Source of the DNA: Phenylobacterium sp. | GTDB lineage: Bacteria; Pseudomonadota; Alphaproteobacteria; Caulobacterales; Caulobacteraceae | Reading direction: 5' to 3' | Assembly: GCA_020402585.1 (NCBI GenBank) | Contig: JADBZH010000053.1 | Location: 1-64,000, forward strand | DNA: 64,000 bases | Shown: piece by piece, positions 38,801 through 45,716 of the stretch | How the letters are laid out: each line of letters begins with the position of its first letter | How positions within the stretch are numbered: the first letter of the stretch is position 1 | The notes under the pieces: model-generated | What the model was told of the DNA's origin: nothing | Seen by the model: the letters and a program-made list of their open reading frames with translations, nothing else | The model's database searches: none | Position numbers and translations under genes: made by a program

Positions 38801-38855
38801 CGGCGGCGATATTGAACCAGCGCGGGCCGGGCGTTTCGAAGAACCAGCCGCTCAT
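35847..38855 (-). CDS. addB: Double-strand break repair protein AddB
   Basis: A 1002-residue partner of AddA with an inactivated helicase fold (LTPNRRAVRLLTEAF at the N-terminus, no good Walker A) and a C-terminal PD-(D/E)xK nuclease (VRDPYAVWARDILRLYPMD and GRILDYKTGLPPSHKQV). It makes the second strand cut and recognises Chi-like sites in this class. The ATG at 38855 is set by the 4-base overlap with the murU stop and the conserved start MSGWFFETPGPRWFNIAADRP. Confidence 0.94.
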   Translation of the reverse strand: MSGWFFETPGPRWFNIAADRPFLDDLATGLLDLTREGGPEALADAVVLTPNRRAVRLLTEAFLRRAGDAPALLPPRIRPLGDLEAGEAPFEPGDIALDLPPAITPVRRRFELLRLVSELSPALGRSPGPTEALGLADALGGFFDSLQIEEVTGDKLADLATLDMAAHWQVSLGFLEGALSRWPERLRELGLQDVSARRVQLLNALAEKWSEAPPEGFLIAAGSTGSVKATARLMKVIAEAPRGAVVLPGLDYDPIPGVAEPEGIDDQHPQAMLRDLLQQAGFAANKVRDWPETPDVPVADADRRKVISLALRPADRTSDWRAAIDDSGGLGVKGIERGLAGLIVAGARDVEACALSAALLLRETLETPGRTAALVTPDADLARRVAARLARWGIIADASAGEPLARFPCAILALQAAHALADPAKPSVLLALLKHPRVRLGRTEADLAFARDALERDALRGPRPDTLARIRARAEGAKPPVPEAIGLAQDLQDLFPAPGPEADTHLDASGWGRRLVEVLEALCRRPEGGTGDLWAGPDGDAAARLLGALIEEGDASPALSVRAFGELLEAVMAGESVRASRATHPRLRILGAMEARMARADRLILAGLEEGVWPQAAAVDPFLSRNMRTRLGLPKPERRIALSAHDFAQSACAPEVFLLHARRRRGAPALESRWLWRLRTLARGAGLTLPGRPDLETLVEAADAPGPFAPAPRPAPRPPLEARPRKLAVTRIETLVRDPYAVWARDILRLYPMDRPDAPIDVRLRGTAIHSALEAFVEAYPDTLPDTAEAHLDALYLKALADRGMDPAGLARETALSREIASWMVATERERRSDGRRIEVELEGASTFMSPGGAFTFTAKADRIEIGPGAVGRILDYKTGLPPSHKQVAAGFSPQLTLSGAILMAGGFSKIGALEPTELAYVQLTGRRPAGVIKSALGENEAPLDAAAAALEGLKAVIARFDDPATAYLSRSAAASVKLYASDYDHLARVREWTSIGGEAES

Positions 38856-39565
38856 CGGGACAGCCGGGCCTCGGCCTCGTCGCGCGCCGCCGGATCGCCG
38901 ACGTGCAGCCAGAAGGCGTCCATGACCACGCCCGCCAGCCGCCCCTGCGCCTGCAGCCGCCACCAGACCGGCAGGATGGAAAAAGCCCCCTCGGGCTCGT
39001 CGTCCAGGATCTCGGGCTTGAGAATCTGGAAGCCGATGTTAGCGAGGGGCGCCGGGTTGGCGTCATCCGCCGAGTGGGTCAGCCGGCCCTCGGCGTCCAT
39101 GAAAAAGCCCCTGGGTCCCTCGAAGCCGATGCCCTGCCCCCGGGGGGTCAGGAGCAGGAGGAGGTCCATGCGCTCCGGGTCCCAGGCCGCCTTCATCCGC
39201 TCCAGCGGCGGCGTCGCGCCGCCGGTCCAGAGGGAGTCGATGTTGGCCACGAAGATGGGCTCCCGGCCCAGCAGGGGCAGGGCGTTGCGGATGCCGCCGC
39301 CGGAATCCAGCAGGGCCGCGCGCTCGTTGGCGATGACGATCTCCAGGTCGGTTCGCCCGGCGAGGTGGGCCTCCATCTGGTCGGCGAAATGGTGGACGTT
39401 CACCACCGCCTTGCGCACGCCGGCCTCGACCAGGCGGTCGAGGACCCGGTCGATCAGGGTCCGGCCCGCCACCTCCACCAGGGCCTTGGGCCGGGTGTCG
39501 GTGAGGGGCCGCATGCGGGTGCCGAGGCCCGCAGCCAGGACCATGGCGCTGGTCGGACCGGTCAT
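38852..39565 (-). CDS. murU: N-acetylmuramate alpha-1-phosphate uridylyltransferase
   Basis: A 237-residue nucleotidyltransferase with the signature AAGLGTRMRPLT at residues 11-22 and TRPKALVEVAG (K27). It makes UDP-MurNAc from MurNAc-1-phosphate in the fosfomycin-bypassing peptidoglycan recycling route. The assignment rests on its direct coupling to an AmgK homologue (ATGA overlap), the same pair known in Caulobacter and Pseudomonas. A mannose-1-phosphate guanylyltransferase activity is the alternative suggested by sequence alone. Confidence 0.85.
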   Translation of the reverse strand: MTGPTSAMVLAAGLGTRMRPLTDTRPKALVEVAGRTLIDRVLDRLVEAGVRKAVVNVHHFADQMEAHLAGRTDLEIVIANERAALLDSGGGIRNALPLLGREPIFVANIDSLWTGGATPPLERMKAAWDPERMDLLLLLTPRGQGIGFEGPRGFFMDAEGRLTHSADDANPAPLANIGFQILKPEILDDEPEGAFSILPVWWRLQAQGRLAGVVMDAFWLHVGDPAARDEAEARLSR

Positions 39566-40653
39566 CGGCGGGCGTCCGCGGGGACGCAGGCGTCGAGCCA
39601 GGCCCGCAGGTCCGACAGGCCCGGGTCGGCCAGGCAGGCGTCGAGATAGCCCCACATGCGCGGCAGGAAGGCCTCGTAACGCGGCCGGCCGTCGCGGACC
39701 ACAAGCCGGGCGAAGACCCCGATGATCCGGCAGATGTTCAGGGCGCCCAGGGCGTGGAAATCGGAAGCGATAGGCAGTTCGTCTGCATAACGGGAGCGTT
39801 CGAGGTAGCGTCCCAGGAGGGTGTCGGAGAGGGTCCTGGAGACGTCCCGGCGGGCGTCGTGCAGGAGCATGGACAGGTCCCAGGCGGGATGGGCCAGGAC
39901 CGCGTCCTGGAAATCCACCATCCCGACCCGGGCGGGCCCCTCCCGGTCCGGCAGCCAGATCAGGTTCTCGACGTGGTAGTCGCGGTGGCAGAAGACCCGC
40001 GCCCCCGCCTCGCCCCGTTCCAGGATGGGGCGCCAGAGGCTCGACCAGTCGCGGCGGGCGGCGGCGTCCACGCGGACCCCGGGGCGCAGGGCGGGTAGCC
40101 AGTCCGGCAGCAGGTCGGCGGCGGTCTCAAGAGCCAGGGCGTCGTAGGTCAGGAGGGGCCAGTCCAGCCCGGCCTCGGCGCCCAGCCGGCCGGGGACAGG
40201 TTGATCCTGCATGTGGATCAGGGCGTCCAGGGCGGCCTCGTAGAGGGGGCCTTCGTCGGCGCCGCCGGCGATGAGGGTTCCGAAGAGGTCGTCGCCCAGG
40301 TCCTCCATCACGGCCAGGCCCTGGCCGGCGTCGAAGGCCTCGATGCGCGGCGCGGACAGGCCGGCCTGGTTCAGCCAGCCGGCGACGGCCACGAAAGCGT
40401 CGACGCGCCCCGCCGCCAGCCGCGCCATGGCGTTGTAGCCAAGGGACCGGCGCGCGCCGGCGTCGGCGTCCGGCGGGCAGGGGGCGGACTCCACCGGCGG
40501 CTGGTCCATGAAGATGCGGCGTCCGCCGCCGGCCAGGTACAGGCGCTCGTAGGCGCGGGTGGAGGCGTCGCCCGCCAGCCGCTCGCGTCGCGCGCCGGCC
40601 AGGCCGGCCCGGGCCAGGAAGGCGTCCTTCAGGGCGTCCCGTTCCGCCGTCAC
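39562..40653 (-). CDS. amgK: N-acetylmuramate/N-acetylglucosamine kinase
   Basis: A 363-residue phosphotransferase of the choline/aminoglycoside kinase fold that phosphorylates MurNAc at C1 for recycling. The catalytic loop is C-H223-R-D225-Y-H-V-E-N230, and the metal-binding Asp is D247 in MVDFQDAVLAHPAWDLSML. It starts with GTG at 40653, overlapping the tsaE stop by 4 bases, and ends overlapping murU. Annotations as a generic aminoglycoside phosphotransferase reflect the fold, not drug resistance. Confidence 0.86.
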   Translation of the reverse strand: MTAERDALKDAFLARAGLAGARRERLAGDASTRAYERLYLAGGGRRIFMDQPPVESAPCPPDADAGARRSLGYNAMARLAAGRVDAFVAVAGWLNQAGLSAPRIEAFDAGQGLAVMEDLGDDLFGTLIAGGADEGPLYEAALDALIHMQDQPVPGRLGAEAGLDWPLLTYDALALETAADLLPDWLPALRPGVRVDAAARRDWSSLWRPILERGEAGARVFCHRDYHVENLIWLPDREGPARVGMVDFQDAVLAHPAWDLSMLLHDARRDVSRTLSDTLLGRYLERSRYADELPIASDFHALGALNICRIIGVFARLVVRDGRPRYEAFLPRMWGYLDACLADPGLSDLRAWLDACVPADARR

Positions 40654-41102
40654 TCGACCCTCTCCCGCCAGGACCCGTGGCCGGACAGCCGCGCCGTCCG
40701 CCCTTCTCCGGAAACCGCCAACCCTAGATCGAGTCGGTCAGCGGGGAGACGCCCCTCGAGCCGCTCGGGCCATTCGATCAGGGCCGCCCCATGGTCGAGG
40801 GCCTCGTCCAGGCCGATCTCCCAGGCCTCATCGGGGTCTTCCAGCCGGTAGAGGTCGAAGTGGGCGATCTCGAACTCCGGCCCGGGATAGGTCTGCACCA
40901 GGGTGAAGGTGGGGCTGGGCGCCTCCTCGTCCGGGGTGGTCAGGGCGCGGATCAGGGCCCGGGCGAGGCAGGACTTGCCCGCCCCCAGGCCGCCGCTCAG
41001 GCAGAGGGCCTCGCCCGGGCGCAACAGGGGTGCGATCCGGCGGCCGAGGGCCCGGGTGTCGGCCTCGGCGGGCAGGTCGATCCGTGCGGGCAGGCGGTTC
41101 AA
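40650..41102 (-). CDS. tsaE: tRNA threonylcarbamoyladenosine synthesis ATPase TsaE
   Basis: A 150-residue P-loop protein (GGLGAGKS at residues 37-44) that works with TsaB and TsaD to make t6A37 in tRNA. PSPTFTLVQTYPGPEFEIAHFDLYRLEDPDE is the family hallmark region (positions about 70-100). The start is TTG at 41102, overlapping the acyltransferase stop. Confidence 0.94.
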   Translation of the reverse strand: MNRLPARIDLPAEADTRALGRRIAPLLRPGEALCLSGGLGAGKSCLARALIRALTTPDEEAPSPTFTLVQTYPGPEFEIAHFDLYRLEDPDEAWEIGLDEALDHGAALIEWPERLEGRLPADRLDLGLAVSGEGRTARLSGHGSWRERVE

Positions 41103-41950
41103 AAGGGACGGTCCGGGTCGCGGGGCAGGACGGTCTCTACATAGGCCTTCACCGCAGCGGTGGCGACGTCGGCGTCAGCATCCAGCCGGTCCGGCGGAAT
41201 CAGCGGGCCGACGGTCAGGGTGAACCGGCCGCCGCGCTTGTTCAGGAGCTCATGGAAGAGGGTGATGTCGCGCAGTTCCTGCGAGACACGGTCAAAGGCG
41301 TGGAACAGGGTCGACCAGGGGCCTGTCATATGGACCGGCGCCACCGGCGCCTCGTGGCGGCGGGCGATGGACAGGGCCGAGCTCATCCAGGGGGGGTCGG
41401 AGAGGGCGCCGTCCGGGCCCCGCCGCGCCAGGCGGCCGGCCGGAAAGATGGCCAGGGCCCGCCCGGCCTCCATGGCCTCGCGCGTCATCTGCAGGGTGGT
41501 GCGGGTGCGCTCCCGCGTGCGCTTGGCCTCGACCCATTCCACGGGGATGAGGACGTCGGAGAACCCCGGGACCACCCTGTGGGCGTCGGCGTTGGCGTAG
41601 AAGCACAGGTCCGGCCGGCGGCCGCGCAGGGCGTCCCAGGCGGCGATCCCGTCGGCGATGCCCGTGGGGTGGTTGGAGACAATGACCAGCCGCCCGGCCT
41701 CGGGAATCCGCTCCAGGCCGCGGATCTCGACCTTCACTTCCAGAAGGCGGGAAACGTAGTCCAGGGCCTCCCGCCCGCCCATCGGGGCGACGGCGTCGGC
41801 CATCTGCCGGGCCCGACGGTAGTTGAGCAGCCGGTAGAGCAGGGGCCGGGCCAGGGGCCAGGCCGGGCTGGAGGCCAGCCGCGGCGCCCGCTCGGCGATC
41901 AGCACGTCGACGATGTGCTGGCCGGGGCCGGCTGAGTCGGGAGGGCTCAT
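41099..41950 (-). CDS. Lysophospholipid acyltransferase family protein
   Basis: A 283-residue PlsC-fold acyltransferase without an obvious N-terminal membrane helix. The active-site motif is NH94PTGIAD100, with one more residue between His and Asp than the canonical HX4D; the FPAGRLARRG region is the second conserved block. It may acylate a glycerophospholipid or another acceptor. It opens the 4-base-overlap chain acyltransferase-tsaE-amgK-murU-addB-addA. The ATG at 41950 is preferred over 41986. Confidence 0.82.
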   Translation of the reverse strand: MSPPDSAGPGQHIVDVLIAERAPRLASSPAWPLARPLLYRLLNYRRARQMADAVAPMGGREALDYVSRLLEVKVEIRGLERIPEAGRLVIVSNHPTGIADGIAAWDALRGRRPDLCFYANADAHRVVPGFSDVLIPVEWVEAKRTRERTRTTLQMTREAMEAGRALAIFPAGRLARRGPDGALSDPPWMSSALSIARRHEAPVAPVHMTGPWSTLFHAFDRVSQELRDITLFHELLNKRGGRFTLTVGPLIPPDRLDADADVATAAVKAYVETVLPRDPDRPF

Positions 41951-42048
41951 GGCGCCACCATGCCCGCCCCCGGGGGGCGCAAGCAAGGTCTAGGCGCGCC
42001 CGCCGCCAGCCCTTATGGGAAGTGCCGCAGGCATACGAGGACGGTCCC

Positions 42049-43560
42049 ATGCGCCAGATCTCCCACTTCATCGACGGCGCCGCGGTCGCCAGCGCCTCCG
42101 GCCGCACCGGCGACGTCTTCAACCCGAACACCGGCGAGGTGCAGGCGAAGGTGGGCCTGGGGACCTTCGACGAGCTGGAGCTGGCCGTGCAGTCCGCCCT
42201 GCGCGCCCAGCCGGCCTGGGCCGCGGTGAACCCCCAACGCCGGGCGCGGGTGATGTTCGAGTTCAAGCGCCTGCTCGAGGCCAACATGCAGGCCCTGGCC
42301 GAGCTGCTCTCCAGCGAGCACGGCAAGGTCATCGCCGACTCCAAGGGCGACATCCAGCGCGGCCTGGAGGTGATCGAGTTCGCCTGCGGCGTCCCGCACC
42401 TGCTGAAGGGCGAGTACACGGAAGGGGCCGGCCCCGGCATCGACGTCTATTCCATGCGCCAGCCCCTGGGGATCGCCGCCGGCATCACGCCGTTCAACTT
42501 CCCCGCCATGATCCCGATGTGGATGTCCGGCGTGGCCATCGCTGTGGGCAACGCCTTCATCCTGAAGCCCTCCGAGCGGGACCCCAGCGTTCCTGTCCGC
42601 CTGGCCGAACTCTTCATGCAGGCCGGGGCCGAGCAGGGCCTGGACCTGAAGGGCGTGCTGAACGTCGTCCAGGGCGACAAGGTGATGGTCGACGCCATCC
42701 TCGACCATCCCGAGATCGCCGCCGTCAGCTTCGTGGGCTCGTCCGACATCGCCCAGTACGTCTATTCGCGGGGGGCTGCGGCCGGGAAGCGGGTCCAGGC
42801 CATGGGCGGCGCCAAGAACCACGGCATCGTCCTGCCTGACGCCGACCTGGACCAGGTGGTGCGCGATATCTCCGGCGCCGCCTTCGGCTCGGCCGGCGAG
42901 CGCTGCATGGCCCTGCCCGTGGTGGTCCCGGTGGGCGAGCGCACCGCCGAAGCCCTGCGGGAAAAGCTGGTCGCCGAGATCGCCTCCCTGAAGGTGGGCG
43001 TCTCCACCGACGAGGGCGCGCACTACGGCCCGGTGGTCAACGCCGCCCACAGGAAGAAGGTCTCCGACTACATCCAGATGGGGGTGGATGAGGGCGCCGA
43101 GCTGGTGGTGGACGGCCGCGACTTCCGCCTGCAGGGCTTTGAGAAGGGCTTCTTCATCGGCCCCTCCTTCTTCGACCGGGTCGCGCCGGAGATGAAGAGC
43201 TACCAGGACGAGATCTTCGGGCCGGTCCTGCAGATGGTCCGGGCCGAAAGCTTCGATGAGGCCCTGGCCCTGCCGTCCCGGCACGCCTACGGCAACGGCA
43301 CGGCCATCTTCACCCGCAACGGCCGCGCCGCCCGGGAGTTCGCCTCCCGCGTGAACGTCGGCATGGTGGGGATCAACGTGCCCATCCCCGTGCCCCTGGC
43401 CTACCACACCTTCGGCGGCTGGAAGCGGTCGGCCTTCGGCGACGCCAACCAGCACGGCATGGACGGCGTGCGCTTCTACACCAAGGTCAAGACGGTGACG
43501 GCCCGCTGGCCGGAGGGCGATGTCGGCGACTCCGCCTTCATCATCCCGACCATGCGATAG
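42049..43560 (+). CDS. mmsA: CoA-acylating methylmalonate-semialdehyde dehydrogenase
   Basis: A 503-residue aldehyde dehydrogenase of the MmsA/IolA type, which converts (methyl)malonate semialdehyde to propionyl- or acetyl-CoA in valine or inositol breakdown. The catalytic Cys is C286 in GSAGERCMA; FNFPAMIPMWM and VGSSDIAQYVY are family-specific, and the C-terminus GWKRSAFGD is present. The ATG at 42049 has a GAGG ribosome site; an in-frame ATG at 42022 is weaker. No other valine genes are adjacent. Confidence 0.94.
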   Translation: MRQISHFIDGAAVASASGRTGDVFNPNTGEVQAKVGLGTFDELELAVQSALRAQPAWAAVNPQRRARVMFEFKRLLEANMQALAELLSSEHGKVIADSKGDIQRGLEVIEFACGVPHLLKGEYTEGAGPGIDVYSMRQPLGIAAGITPFNFPAMIPMWMSGVAIAVGNAFILKPSERDPSVPVRLAELFMQAGAEQGLDLKGVLNVVQGDKVMVDAILDHPEIAAVSFVGSSDIAQYVYSRGAAAGKRVQAMGGAKNHGIVLPDADLDQVVRDISGAAFGSAGERCMALPVVVPVGERTAEALREKLVAEIASLKVGVSTDEGAHYGPVVNAAHRKKVSDYIQMGVDEGAELVVDGRDFRLQGFEKGFFIGPSFFDRVAPEMKSYQDEIFGPVLQMVRAESFDEALALPSRHAYGNGTAIFTRNGRAAREFASRVNVGMVGINVPIPVPLAYHTFGGWKRSAFGDANQHGMDGVRFYTKVKTVTARWPEGDVGDSAFIIPTMR

Positions 43561-43566
43561 GGCGGC

Positions 43567-44343
43567 TCAGGACCCCGTGCGATCCCAGTCCAGGCCCGCG
43601 ATCCGGGGGTCTGCGTCGAAGGCGTCTCGGGGGAACTCAAGTCTCCGGTCGGGGAACTCACACAGGGCCTGGACCCCGAAGGCGCTCAGGCGAATCCGCC
43701 AGGTCTGACGGTCGAGGGGCGCCGGGCTCGCAAAGGCGCTGCTCATGAGAAGGGCGAGGTTCGCGCCCTGTCCGGGATCGCGGACGGACCGGTAGCGGAT
43801 CACGTCGGTTTCCACGGCCCGGGCGGCGTCGGCCAGGGCCTGGCAGGCGCTGTAATCCGTCAGGTTCTCCCAGAGGGCGCTGTCCTTCAGGAAGGGTTCA
43901 CACGTCAGGTCGAGGAGCCGGCTCGTCGACACCGCCGCCGAGAAGGCCGTGTACTCAGCGGCGTTCTCCGGCCAGGGCGTGGCGGGCGACTCGGCGAAGA
44001 ACAGGAGCCGATAGAAGGCGATCTCTGCAACGGAGGTCGCCGGGTCTTCGGCCGCGTAGAAGACCCCCGGCGTGCGCCCGGCGCGCCGGAACCGGGATCC
44101 CGAAGGATACACTGCGCCGTACCGGAACGGGGTCGCCAGCAGGTAATGCAGATCACGAGCATCTTCCTGGACCACCGGCTTGGTCGCCTCGATCAGGTCC
44201 TCCAGGAGGGCCTGCTCAGCCAGGGTGTCGGTCAGTTTCAGGGTCGAGACCCGGTGCTGGGCTTCCACCAGTCGCCAGCACAGGCCCTCAAAGCGCCGGA
44301 ACTCAGACGAGAGCGCGACGCGCGTCCAGATAGGCGATGACAT
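43567..44343 (-). CDS. RES-domain toxin (NAD+-consuming) of a type II toxin-antitoxin system
   Basis: A 258-residue RES-family protein. The conserved Arg (SRFRR, near residues 84-87), Tyr96 (VFYAAED), Glu107 (TSVAEIAFYR) and Ser186 in YRSVRDPG are visible, the pattern after which the family is named. Characterised members (for example MbcT-like and PP_2433-like) degrade NAD+ or ADP-ribosylate targets. The ATG at 44343 overlaps the antitoxin stop by 41 bases, so expression is coupled; longer upstream starts lie inside the antitoxin. Confidence 0.88.
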   Translation of the reverse strand: MSSPIWTRVALSSEFRRFEGLCWRLVEAQHRVSTLKLTDTLAEQALLEDLIEATKPVVQEDARDLHYLLATPFRYGAVYPSGSRFRRAGRTPGVFYAAEDPATSVAEIAFYRLLFFAESPATPWPENAAEYTAFSAAVSTSRLLDLTCEPFLKDSALWENLTDYSACQALADAARAVETDVIRYRSVRDPGQGANLALLMSSAFASPAPLDRQTWRIRLSAFGVQALCEFPDRRLEFPRDAFDADPRIAGLDWDRTGS

Positions 44344-44683
44344 CCATGAGTCCGCTGACAGTCTGAAGCTTTTCGACAGGTCGGCCGTCGAGAGCGGTGT
44401 TGGGATTGACCAGCCAGCTGGCCGCGACCCTGTCGTCCCCGCCCGCAATGGCGTCCAGCGACCGGAACAGGCGCACGAAGAGCACCGCCAGCTCGAACGC
44501 CTTGTCGCCGGGCGCGAGGGCATATCCGTTCCGGCGCATGCGCGAGACGGTCGCCTCGCTGACCCCGATGGCGGCGGCGAGGACCCTTGCGGTCACTCCC
44601 AGTCGGTCGGCGGCGCGAAGAACCGCCTTGGTCACAACGGCGCCGGCTTCGGGATGGGTGGCGACGGGCTGGAGCAACTTCAT
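44303..44683 (-). CDS. Xre/MbcA/ParS-type antitoxin of the RES toxin
   Basis: A 126-residue protein. An Xre-type helix-turn-helix lies at about residues 29-52 (LGVTARVLAAAIGVSEATVS), followed by the MbcA/ParS toxin-binding domain (AFELAVLFVRLFRSLDAIAG, AASWLVNPNTAL). It should bind the RES toxin and repress its own promoter. A GGGAAAGG ribosome site precedes the ATG. Confidence 0.88.
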   Translation of the reverse strand: MKLLQPVATHPEAGAVVTKAVLRAADRLGVTARVLAAAIGVSEATVSRMRRNGYALAPGDKAFELAVLFVRLFRSLDAIAGGDDRVAASWLVNPNTALDGRPVEKLQTVSGLMDVIAYLDARRALV

Positions 44684-44713
44684 GGGCTCAACCTTTCCCT
44701 TGAAAAAATCGCA

Positions 44714-44739
44714 TGCATTACTTTCTGATGCAAGACATC
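44714..44739 (-). promoter_or_regulatory. Putative antitoxin operator
   Basis: Upstream of the antitoxin start lie two overlapping inverted repeats: TGCAT (44714-44718) with ATGCA (44728-44732), and GATG (44727-44730) with CATC (44736-44739). The AT-rich composition and position suit autoregulation by the Xre antitoxin. No footprint data are available. Confidence 0.5.
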
Positions 44740-44781
44740 TCTTCAGCGATCCTGCAGGGGCCCTCCGACCCTGCGGTAGGG

Positions 44782-45588
44782 TCAGGCCAGGTACTGGTCC
44801 GCCACCCAGGCGGTGACCTGGTCGCCCCCTTCGAGGGGCCCCTTCACCTGCGCCCAGGGGCCAGGCGAGTCGTAGAGCACCTCCACCCGGGTTCCGGCCA
44901 GGAAGACGCCCAGGGTGTCGAACTGTACGCCCGGGCCGCCGCGCGCGTTCAGTCGCGAGGCCACGACGCTGCGGGTCACGGTCGGGGCGTTCCCGCGCCC
45001 GCCCACCAGGGAGACGAAGCGGCCCATGGGAAAGGCGGGTCCCGGGTCCGACTTCCGGCCCGGAGAGATGTCGTCATGGCCGACGATCTCGGTGATGGTG
45101 GGATAGGCCTCCAGAATCGCCCGGGTGACCGCCACAAGGGCGGACATCTGGGCTTCGCCGTACACTTCCCAAAGGGAGGGGCGGGTCTCGTTCTTGTGGG
45201 TCAGCTCGACCGCCAGGGATGGATCGAGGATGCGGGAGGTCGAACTGCGCACCTGTCCGTCCGCCGTCCTCATGAGCCGGCCCCAGTTGTCGATCTCGAT
45301 CCCGATCGCATAGTCGTTGCAGTTGGGCCGGCCCCGCCAGACCGACCGGCCGGCGTGCCAGGCCTTGACGTTGAAGGGGACGACCTGCCGGACCTCTCCG
45401 TCCCGTCCGACCACCACGTGCGCCGAGGCGTTGGCGGCCGGTGAGACGAAGTAGTCGGCGACGCCCTTCGCCCCCGCCCCGCTCACCGTGAAGTGCATGA
45501 CCAGAAGGCTTGGCGCCTCCAGCGCGCCGCCATGGTGGGGCGAGGCCTTGTACCAGCCGGGCTTCAGCCTGTGATCGACGACCTGCAT
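44782..45588 (-). CDS. N-acetylmuramoyl-L-alanine amidase with SH3 domain, no signal peptide
   Basis: A 268-residue protein. Residues 1-190 form an Amidase_2 (AmpD/AmiD/PGRP-type) zinc amidase; zinc ligands are H32 (MHFTV), H171 (GHDDISPG) and D181 (SDPGPAF). Residues about 205-268 form a bacterial SH3 domain (ASRLNARGGPGVQFDTLGVF). No signal peptide is visible, so it may act in the cytoplasm on imported anhydro-muropeptides, like AmpD. That would fit the nearby AmgK/MurU recycling genes. Confidence 0.87.
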   Translation of the reverse strand: MQVVDHRLKPGWYKASPHHGGALEAPSLLVMHFTVSGAGAKGVADYFVSPAANASAHVVVGRDGEVRQVVPFNVKAWHAGRSVWRGRPNCNDYAIGIEIDNWGRLMRTADGQVRSSTSRILDPSLAVELTHKNETRPSLWEVYGEAQMSALVAVTRAILEAYPTITEIVGHDDISPGRKSDPGPAFPMGRFVSLVGGRGNAPTVTRSVVASRLNARGGPGVQFDTLGVFLAGTRVEVLYDSPGPWAQVKGPLEGGDQVTAWVADQYLA

Positions 45589-45633
45589 CTTCCCTCTCCC
45601 GCGCTTTGGCGATGATACTGCACCACGGGCCGA

Positions 45634-45705
45634 AGAGCCTCCAGCCCTGACGACCGGGGCCTCATTTTGCGTCTCCGAGGGTTCCCTCTGAGCGGCGGAG
45701 GCTCT
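45634..45705. repeat. 9-bp inverted repeat in the amidase/zapE divergent region
   Basis: AGAGCCTCC at 45634-45642 is the exact reverse complement of GGAGGCTCT at 45697-45705, with 54 bases between them. Inside lies a compact GAGGG-TT-CCCTC palindrome. The region is the divergent promoter between the amidase (minus) and zapE (plus). Confidence 0.5.
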
Positions 45706-45716
45706 AGGCGAGGGAC

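Noticed and set aside
36876..39725. 949-codon plus-strand open frame across addB, murU and part of amgK
   Set aside because: It crosses three real minus-strand genes and has no protein family features.
44344..44523. Longer RES toxin starting at 44523
   Set aside because: The extra region lies inside the antitoxin gene in another frame and lacks conserved residues.
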